Assembly: GCA_039191605.1 (NCBI GenBank)
Contig: JBCCXL010000001.1
Location: 124,001 to 188,000, forward strand
From: JBCCXL01 sp039191605
GTDB taxonomy: Bacteria; Acidobacteriota; Thermoanaerobaculia; Multivoradales; JAHZIX01
DNA length: 64,000 bases
Reading direction: 5' to 3'
Positions 58,518-64,000 of the stretch are shown piece by piece; position 1 is the stretch's first letter; each line of letters starts with the position of its first letter. The translations under genes and the position numbers were made by a program. Below the pieces are notes generated by a model. It was not told where the DNA came from. It searched no databases and worked only from the letters and a program-made list of their open reading frames with translations.

Positions 58518-59221
58518 GAAGCCTCCCCGGGATGCTGTGGTGGACCCGTTTCACCTTCGGCGAGACTCGGCGAGGCGGCAGAGGCGGCAGCAGTGAACGA
58601 ATCGGACGTCGCCACGCCAGACTTCATCTCAGTAGACTGCGGCCCATTCGACTCGGGCCCATTCGACTCGGGCCCATTGGACTTCAGCTCAATCCCCCGC
58701 AGCGCCGCCAGATTGCGAATCACTTCGGCAAAGCCCTGCAAGGCCAGCATCGCGAAGGCGATAGGGATCAATGCCCACAGCGGGTAGCGGGGCAAGCCTC
58801 CAGGATCAGGGCTTTGCTCCAGGATTCTCCAGGAGGCCAAGAGAGAGGGCCACGAGGACCAGATCGCGAAGAGACAGAAGGGCAACAGCAGCAGCAGACT
58901 GCCCACGAGGTCGATCCAGTGGCGCCAGCGCGAGCTCAGGCGACCGTAGAGCACATCCACCCGAACGTGAGCATTGCGACGCAATCCGTAGGCGGCGGCG
59001 AGGAGAAAGATGGCGCTGAACAAATACCATTGGGCTTCGAGGTATCCGTTGGAGGAGAGATCTCGCCCCAGGCTGCGACCGGCATAGCGGGCCACGGCGT
59101 TGAAGGCCCCCAGCAGAACCATGAGCAACACAAGCCAGCCCATCGCCCGGCCAACCCAATCGTGGAAGGCGTCGACAGCGCGCACTACGATTCCGCAGCG
59201 CTGTAGCCAGCGGTCCATCAA
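58514..59221 (-). CDS. TRAP transporter small permease (DctQ)
   Basis: 235 residues with four hydrophobic segments and the DctQ block LEAQWYLFSAIFLLAAAYGLRRNAHVRVDVLYGRLS. The last 60 residues are a soluble tail absent from typical DctQ, beginning with an NGPES pentapeptide repeat encoded by a 15-bp tandem repeat. Overlaps its neighbours by 4 bp on each side (YfiH-type gene upstream, DctM downstream). Confidence 0.87.
   Translation of the reverse strand: MMDRWLQRCGIVVRAVDAFHDWVGRAMGWLVLLMVLLGAFNAVARYAGRSLGRDLSSNGYLEAQWYLFSAIFLLAAAYGLRRNAHVRVDVLYGRLSSRWRHWIDLVGSLLLLLPFCLFAIWSSWPSLLASWRILEQSPDPGGLPRYPLWALIPIAFAMLALQGFAEVIRNLAALRGIELKSNGPESNGPESNGPQSTEMKSGVATSDSFTAAASAASPSLAEGETGPPQHPGEAS
58641..58685 (-). 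repeat. 15-bp tandem repeat in the DctQ tail, three copies
   Basis: Three 15-bp units (ggcccattcgactcg on the plus strand) encode SNGPE/ESNGP pentapeptides in the soluble tail of DctQ. The third copy is degenerate. In frame. Confidence 0.85.
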
Positions 59222-60195
59222 GCGCTCTCTTCGGCCTCAGGCCCGGTACTAGCGCGGCCAATATCGGCTTGACCAGTACTAGCTCGCCCAGCCCCAGCGT
59301 CGGCTGAGTAGATGAAGGCGAGATTCCGGCCCGCCCGGGGTCCATGGCCTCGGTAGCTCCACAACTGCTGCGGATGGCAGCGGGTGCAGGTCCGAAGCAC
59401 CGTCACCTCTTCGACCCCCGCAGCGTGAAGTTGATGGGCGGCCACCGCCGGCAGATCCAGGTGCGGCTTCAACTTAGGCCGGTGACTCACGCTCGCCCGG
59501 GCACCCTCGGGGGTCGAGTCGATAACCTGCTGGGCGACCTCCTCGTCCACCTCATAGCAGCAGGGTCCAATGGTCGGCCCGACCCAGGCCCGCAGCCTCC
59601 GGTGCGTCGCCGAGGATTCCCTGAGCCGGTCCACAACCCTCGGCAGCACACCCGCCACCAGACCCCGCCAGCCGGCATGAGCGGCTCCCAGCACGGGCTC
59701 CGCTAGGCCGGTATCCTCCGCTGCTGGCTCATCTGTCCCTCCGAGCTCTAGAGCCAGGAGAACAGGGACACAATCCGCCGTAACGACGGCCGGGGATGCA
59801 GCCCCTTCGGCGACGGCTACCAAGGCGTCTCCGGCGCCGCAAAAACCAGCCTGGGCCTCCGCGACGTCGGCCCCATGGATCTGCCGGAGCCAGGCGGCCG
59901 GCGGAGCCGTGGGGGCAAGGCGGGCGACCACGGATGGAATGAAGTCTTCGAGGGGTGGACGCTGCTCACCGGTCGCCGCCCACGGCTCGGCCTGATCTAG
60001 CAGCCGGCCAACAAAGACGGGCTGGGCTCCGTCCTTCTGCGTGACTCCTCTCCACAGGAAAAAGCCCTGGTCCACAACCGGCGCTACAGAAAGCTCCTCC
60101 AGCCAAGGAAGGGCTTTCCCTCGGTCCGACTCCACGGAGTCGGAGGCTCCAGGAAGTCGTTCTACCGCAGGACTGGCTTTAGGAGAGGAGGACAT
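59218..60195 (-). CDS. YfiH/multicopper-fold polyphenol oxidase family (purine nucleoside phosphorylase-type)
   Basis: 325 residues. Metal and active-site motifs of the family: RQIHGADV, VTADCVPVLL, GAAHAGWRGL, GPTIGPCCYEV, and CTRC...WSYRG. Characterised members cleave purine nucleosides or edit peptidoglycan cytoplasmically, and earlier ones were reported as laccases; which applies here is not readable. A repeated GRASTG decapeptide forms the C-terminus. Its stop overlaps dctQ by 4 bp, an unusual operon partner for a TRAP transporter. Confidence 0.85.
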   Translation of the reverse strand: MSSSPKASPAVERLPGASDSVESDRGKALPWLEELSVAPVVDQGFFLWRGVTQKDGAQPVFVGRLLDQAEPWAATGEQRPPLEDFIPSVVARLAPTAPPAAWLRQIHGADVAEAQAGFCGAGDALVAVAEGAASPAVVTADCVPVLLALELGGTDEPAAEDTGLAEPVLGAAHAGWRGLVAGVLPRVVDRLRESSATHRRLRAWVGPTIGPCCYEVDEEVAQQVIDSTPEGARASVSHRPKLKPHLDLPAVAAHQLHAAGVEEVTVLRTCTRCHPQQLWSYRGHGPRAGRNLAFIYSADAGAGRASTGQADIGRASTGPEAEESA

Positions 60196-60565
60196 AGCGG
60201 ATCGCTATTGTAGCTCGGCGGGCCCGTACCACCGTATGGGACGGGCCTTCGTGAATCGAGCCGATGACGCGGATGAGGGTGCGGCCAGCGGAATCTACCT
60301 AGACGGGAATCGATCGAGTCAGCAAGCCTCTATGGCCCTTTCTGAGCCCTTCGCGGCCACCTTCTTCTTTGACCCTACTCCGGGCCCTTCTTTGGGCCCT
60401 TCTCTGGGCTCTTCTCTGGGCCCTTCTTGAGGGGGGCTCTCAATCCCCCTTTCCAAGGCCTGGCTCTGCACCACCCCTCGCCCTATCTCGAGGTCTACAG
60501 ACCATGGCGAGAACAAGCACCGACGAGCCTTCGAAAGCTTCTCGCTGGGTTAGACTACTCGGGTT
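60196..60565. other. Intergenic region with a 12-bp tandem repeat
   Basis: 370 bp between divergent genes. 60382-60429 is four tandem copies of a 12-bp unit (gggcccttctct-like). I see no gene or recognisable promoter box in the remainder. Confidence 0.7.
60382..60429. repeat. 12-bp tandem repeat, four copies
   Basis: Four head-to-tail copies of gggcccttcttt with single-base changes, upstream of gatB. It continues the pattern of short degenerate tandem repeats at gene borders in this window. Confidence 0.85.
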
Positions 60566-62167
60566 ATGCCCCAATGGGCCCCAACGTCAGGGGGCGAATT
60601 TTATGAGGCAGTGATCGGGCTCGAGGTGCACGTTCAGCTAGCCAGCGCGAAGAAGATGTTCTCTTCGTCAACCTGGGAATTCGGCGAAGACGCAAACCGG
60701 CAGCTGGACATTACCTCCGCTGGCTATCCCGGTGCCCTGCCGGTCATCAATCAGGAGGCGGTAGACCTCGGGCTGCTGCTCGCCCTGGCCCTAGACTGTG
60801 AGATCCACGCTGAGTCTAGATTCGAGCGCAAGAGCTACTTCTATCCAGACCTTCCCAAGGGCTTTCAAATTACTCAGCATCGCCATCCCCTCGCCAGCGG
60901 CGGGCAGCTCCCCCTTCGGCGTCATCCCCACGCTGTTCCCCTGGCCGGAATGCATCTCGAAGAAGACGCCGGCAAGCTTCTTCATCGAGAGGCAGAGACT
61001 CTCGTGGATCTCAATCGGGCCGGTGCACCGCTGGCGGAAATCGTCAGCCAGGCGACCATGAGAAGCGCGGAGGAAGCGCAGGACTTTCTGCGAAGCCTGC
61101 AGCATCTCGTCCGCTGGCTGAAGGTGAGTAGCGGGGCGATGGAGAGAGGCGCCGTGCGCTGCGACGCGAATATCTCCTTGCGCCCAAAGAGTGGAACGCA
61201 GCTCGGCCCGCGGGTCGAGATCAAGAACCTGAATTCCGTTCGGCACCTCGGCCTGGCCCTGGAGCACGAGATCTCCCGCCAGCGGAGGCTGCTGAACTCC
61301 GGGCAGCCGATCACCAGCGAGACCCGTGGATTTGACCCAAGGCAGCGATGCACCCTACCCCAGCGCAACAAAGAGGATTCCCTGGAGTATCGTTATCTTT
61401 CGGAGCCGGATCTGCCGCCTCTACGCGCAGACCAAGAGCGCCTCCACCCGCTGGCCAAGAAGCTCCCGAAACTCCCCTGGCAACGACGGCAGCGCCTCGA
61501 GTCGCGCTGGCGGCTCAGCGCCAAGATGAGCCGGGAGCTCACCTCGAGCGCTGCACTCACCCAATACTTCGAAGACGCCATGGCCAGCCTCAACGATCTA
61601 CCGACCTCCATGGCGCGCACCGTCACCAACTGGGTCCTCAACGAGACCCTCGGAGCGCTGCGAACCTGGCGGGAGCAAGAGAGGGTCGCTAAACAAGTTG
61701 CCAGCAGCGACAGTCTCCAGCATCGTGATTCCGAGATTCCACCCCCGGATCGCCTCCCAGCGGCCGCCTGTGCTGCGGTGGTCCGTCTCGTTCACGGAGG
61801 AGAGCTCTCCTCCACCGCGGGCCAAGACCTCATTCTCGACCTGCTGCGAGAGCCTCTCGGAATTCAGCAGAAGAGCGAAACCTGGGTCGCCAGCATCCGC
61901 CGCAGAGTAGAGAATCGTGGCTGGAGTCAGGTGAGAGATGCCGAGAGCCTAAGAACATGGACCGACTCGACTCTTCAGGCCCATCCACAACAGGTTGAAG
62001 AGTTCCGCGCGGGAAAAGACGCATTGCTCGGCTTCTTTATCGGCAAGGTGATGACGCTCTCCGGCGGCCGCGCCGACCCCCAACAGGTTCGACAGCTGCT
62101 CCTCGAGGTGCTGCGAAAAAGCGACCCTGAAGCATCCGATAGTGCACCACAGGGAGGCCAGGCATGA
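60566..62167 (+). CDS. gatB: Asp-tRNA(Asn)/Glu-tRNA(Gln) amidotransferase subunit B
   Basis: 533 residues. Core GatB motifs: EAVIGLEVHVQL, GYPGALPVINQEAV, FERKSYFYPDLPKGFQITQ, HLEEDAGKLLHR, VDLNRAGAPLAEIVS, and RYLSEPDLPPL. The C-terminal helical YqeY-like domain (about 430-520) closes it. GatB carries the kinase/tRNA-binding half of the amidotransferase; gatA and gatC are not in the window. Its stop overlaps the ftsE start (ATGA), an unusual coupling. Confidence 0.92.
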   Translation: MPQWAPTSGGEFYEAVIGLEVHVQLASAKKMFSSSTWEFGEDANRQLDITSAGYPGALPVINQEAVDLGLLLALALDCEIHAESRFERKSYFYPDLPKGFQITQHRHPLASGGQLPLRRHPHAVPLAGMHLEEDAGKLLHREAETLVDLNRAGAPLAEIVSQATMRSAEEAQDFLRSLQHLVRWLKVSSGAMERGAVRCDANISLRPKSGTQLGPRVEIKNLNSVRHLGLALEHEISRQRRLLNSGQPITSETRGFDPRQRCTLPQRNKEDSLEYRYLSEPDLPPLRADQERLHPLAKKLPKLPWQRRQRLESRWRLSAKMSRELTSSAALTQYFEDAMASLNDLPTSMARTVTNWVLNETLGALRTWREQERVAKQVASSDSLQHRDSEIPPPDRLPAAACAAVVRLVHGGELSSTAGQDLILDLLREPLGIQQKSETWVASIRRRVENRGWSQVRDAESLRTWTDSTLQAHPQQVEEFRAGKDALLGFFIGKVMTLSGGRADPQQVRQLLLEVLRKSDPEASDSAPQGGQA

Positions 62168-63024
62168 TTCGCTTCTTCAGCGTCGGGAAGCGATATCCCG
62201 GAGGTCAAGTCGCCCTGCGGGACGTGTCCTTCCATATTCCTCGGGGGGAGTTCGTCTTCCTCACCGGAGCCAGCGGCGCCGGCAAGACAACCCTGCTCAA
62301 GATGATCTTCCGGGAGGAAGTGCCCAGCAGCGGCCAGATCCTGGTCAATGGACGCAACGTCTCCTCCATCCCTTCCCGCAAGATCCCCTATTTGAGGCGA
62401 TCCATCGGCGTGGTGTTCCAGGACTTCCGACTCCTCGAGCGCAAGACGGTCTTCGAGAACGTTACCTATCTCCCCCGACTCCTCGGCCACGACCGCAGCG
62501 AGCAAAAGCGGCTGGCGGTGGAGGCACTGCAGCAGGTGGGCCTCGCCCACCGCCTGAGCGCGTTTCCGATGCAGCTCTCCGGCGGTGAGCAGCAGCGGGT
62601 TGCCATCGCGCGAGCCTTGATCAACGAGCCGGAGCTGATCATCGCAGATGAGCCCACTGGGAATCTTGATCCTGACCTCTCCAGAGATATCCTCCAGCTC
62701 TTCCAGGAGATCAATCGCCGAGGCACTACGCTGCTGGTGGCGACTCACGATCGCGACACCATTCACCGGGTTGGAGGGCGAATCCTCACCCTGGACGCGG
62801 GCTCGCTGGCGGGGGATGAATCTCGCCTCGGCATAGGAGTTTCCACTGAAGACCCTGAAGAAGAGAGCGCTGACTCTGAAGATCCATCCATGACGGATCC
62901 AGTCAGCAAGGATTCGCAGGAATCTCAGGAGCCTCAGGAGCCTCAGGAGGAACTGTCAGAGCAGGACGCGGTGTCCTGCAGTGAAGACACAGAGCCGGTG
63001 ATGACCTCCGAGGATCAGAAATGA
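62164..63024 (+). CDS. ftsE: Cell-division ABC ATPase FtsE
   Basis: 286 residues. Nucleotide-binding domain: Walker A LTGASGAGKTTLLK, Q-loop VFQDFRLL, signature LSGGEQQRVAIA, Walker B IADEPTGNLDP and switch His in THDRD. The last about 65 residues are an acidic, low-complexity tail (Glu/Asp/Ser, with QEP repeats) missing from typical FtsE (about 220-230 residues). FtsE works with FtsX to regulate peptidoglycan hydrolases at the septum. Start and stop overlap gatB and ftsX by 4 bp. Confidence 0.93.
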   Translation: MIRFFSVGKRYPGGQVALRDVSFHIPRGEFVFLTGASGAGKTTLLKMIFREEVPSSGQILVNGRNVSSIPSRKIPYLRRSIGVVFQDFRLLERKTVFENVTYLPRLLGHDRSEQKRLAVEALQQVGLAHRLSAFPMQLSGGEQQRVAIARALINEPELIIADEPTGNLDPDLSRDILQLFQEINRRGTTLLVATHDRDTIHRVGGRILTLDAGSLAGDESRLGIGVSTEDPEEESADSEDPSMTDPVSKDSQESQEPQEPQEELSEQDAVSCSEDTEPVMTSEDQK

Positions 63025-63947
63025 CCTGGGGACAGGCTCTTCGCTATTTTCTTCGCGAGGCGAGCGTTAGCCTCCTGCGAAGCTGGAAAGTCAGCGTGCT
63101 GGCGGTGCTCACCATCGCGGTGAGCCTCTTTGTCGGCGGAGCGTTGCTGCTCCTCACCTCGAACCTCGCCCAGCTGGTCGAGGATTGGCAGTCCAGAGCC
63201 CGGGTCGTCGTCTATCTCGACAATACTCTCGAACCAGAGCAGATCCAGCAGCTACAGCAGGACTTACTCGCCGCAAGCTGGACCGAAAGTGTCGGGCTGG
63301 TGGACGGACCGGCGGCCACCGAGCGCTTTCAGCGCGCTTTTCCCTCGCTGGCTGACCTCGTCAGCGACTGGGAAGAAGAGCCGCTGCCGGCCTCTCTGGA
63401 GATCCGCCTCTCCGCGCAGGCAGAACGATCGGAGATCGCCCTGAGAAGCGATGAGCTGCGCCAGCTAGAAGGCATCGCTCAGGTGGACGACGATCGGGAC
63501 TGGCTGCAGCAGATGGCGGCCATCGTCACCATTCTGCGCGGCATTGGCCTGATTCTCGGTGCCATCCTTCTCGGCGCAGCGGTGTTCACCATCGCGAGCA
63601 TCATTCGGCTCACCGCCTATCTCTACAAAGAAGAGATCGCCATCATGCGCCTGGTGGGGGCCACTGAGTTCTTCATCCGTGGGCCCTTCTATGTCGAGGG
63701 CTTTCTGCAGGGTCTCCTCGGAGGCATCCTCGCCCTCGGTGGCCTCTACCTAGGCCATTGGCTGCTGGACGCCCCCGCCGAGCTGTGGGCTGAAGCGCTA
63801 TTTCAAGGCTTCCTGCCCTGGCGGGGACAGGTCTTCCTGGTCCTGGTGGGAGCCCTCGCGGGGCTCGCCGGTGCCGTGGTGTCACTGCGGCGGGAACAGC
63901 TTGGAGCCCCCCCGCCCCCCGCCGCTCCCGCACCTTCCGAAGACTAA
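63021..63947 (+). CDS. ftsX: Cell-division permease FtsX
   Basis: 308 residues with four transmembrane segments: one after a short cytoplasmic N-terminus (VLTIAVSLFVGGALLLL), a periplasmic domain of about 110 residues, then three more. Family motifs: ARVVVYL, the ASIIRL block and KEEIAIMRLVGATEFFIRGPFYVEG. A Pro/Ala tail (APPPPAAPAPSED) ends it. FtsX passes FtsE's ATPase cycle to peptidoglycan hydrolases across the membrane. The window ends 53 bp later. Confidence 0.93.
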   Translation: MTWGQALRYFLREASVSLLRSWKVSVLAVLTIAVSLFVGGALLLLTSNLAQLVEDWQSRARVVVYLDNTLEPEQIQQLQQDLLAASWTESVGLVDGPAATERFQRAFPSLADLVSDWEEEPLPASLEIRLSAQAERSEIALRSDELRQLEGIAQVDDDRDWLQQMAAIVTILRGIGLILGAILLGAAVFTIASIIRLTAYLYKEEIAIMRLVGATEFFIRGPFYVEGFLQGLLGGILALGGLYLGHWLLDAPAELWAEALFQGFLPWRGQVFLVLVGALAGLAGAVVSLRREQLGAPPPPAAPAPSED

Positions 63948-64000
63948 AGCAGGACAATCTGGCCGGTCTCCTGCCAGGAGAGCTGCCCGAAGGGTACCGG

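Noticed and set aside
63944..64000. C-terminal end of a minus-strand gene at the right edge
   Set aside because: Nineteen codons are open to the edge and end in TAG, but that is too short to support a gene call.

Overview
The window looks like chromosomal DNA from a GC-rich, Gram-negative heterotroph. It carries many lipoprotein signal peptides, a class A penicillin-binding protein with a PBP1b-like N-terminal region, FtsEX, TRAP transporter genes and TonB-C-like domains. The gene repertoire (several lipoproteins annotated elsewhere as sulfatases and ending in L-x-x-LGY, arylsulfotransferase-like propellers, a NrfD-linked formate dehydrogenase) resembles Acidobacteriota such as Thermoanaerobaculia. 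That placement is an inference from repertoire only; there is no rRNA in the window and I recognised no tRNA gene.

Layout. (1) 1-11.2 kb is a cell-envelope modification region: a PHP-type metallohydrolase (cut by the window edge), two arylsulfotransferase-like lipoproteins, a GT39/ArnT-type membrane glycosyltransferase, three alkaline-phosphatase-superfamily lipoproteins and a 2-oxoglutarate/Fe(II) dioxygenase. A fourth lipoprotein of the same superfamily lies at 30.9-32.6 kb. All four place Thr where true sulfatases have the Cys/Ser that becomes formylglycine, so they are probably phospho-transferases or phosphohydrolases. (2) 11.4-21.6 kb is housekeeping: an XRE regulator with a possible tiny membrane protein upstream, mnmA, the CCA-adding enzyme, proB-proA, a YjjX-type NTPase, a DUF6544-like protein and a penicillin-binding protein. 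(3) 21.6-24.7 kb is an AT-richer insert carrying a BsuBI/PstI-type restriction-modification pair. (4) 24.8-30.8 kb is a formate dehydrogenase module (fdhA-fdhB-nrfD, with divergent fdhD). fdhA is interrupted by an in-frame UGA followed by a textbook bacterial SECIS hairpin, so it encodes a selenoprotein. (5) 30.9-43.4 kb holds a lipoprotein phosphatase/transferase, an alpha/beta hydrolase, a GT2 glycosyltransferase, a large secreted pullulanase with four starch-binding-like modules, a DprE1/DprE2-like pair and an asparaginase-type lipoprotein. (6) 43.6-50.0 kb holds an ABC exporter, a HerA-like ATPase and PurU. (7) 50.4-53.4 kb is a tandem triplet of paralogous secreted proteins (helical TPR-like domain plus TonB-C-like domain, two conserved cysteines) that I cannot match to a described system. 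(8) 53.4-64 kb holds an Uup-type ABC-F ATPase, a K+ channel with RCK domains, a TRAP permease pair coupled to a YfiH-type enzyme, and a coupled gatB-ftsE-ftsX operon.

Two features run through the window. Genes are packed with 4-bp ATGA/GTGA stop-start overlaps, which suggests translational coupling. Degenerate tandem repeats with a 12-16 bp period sit again and again at gene ends, in signal peptides, in protein tails and between genes. In three genes the unit is 15 bp and in frame, so it encodes a five-residue repeat.
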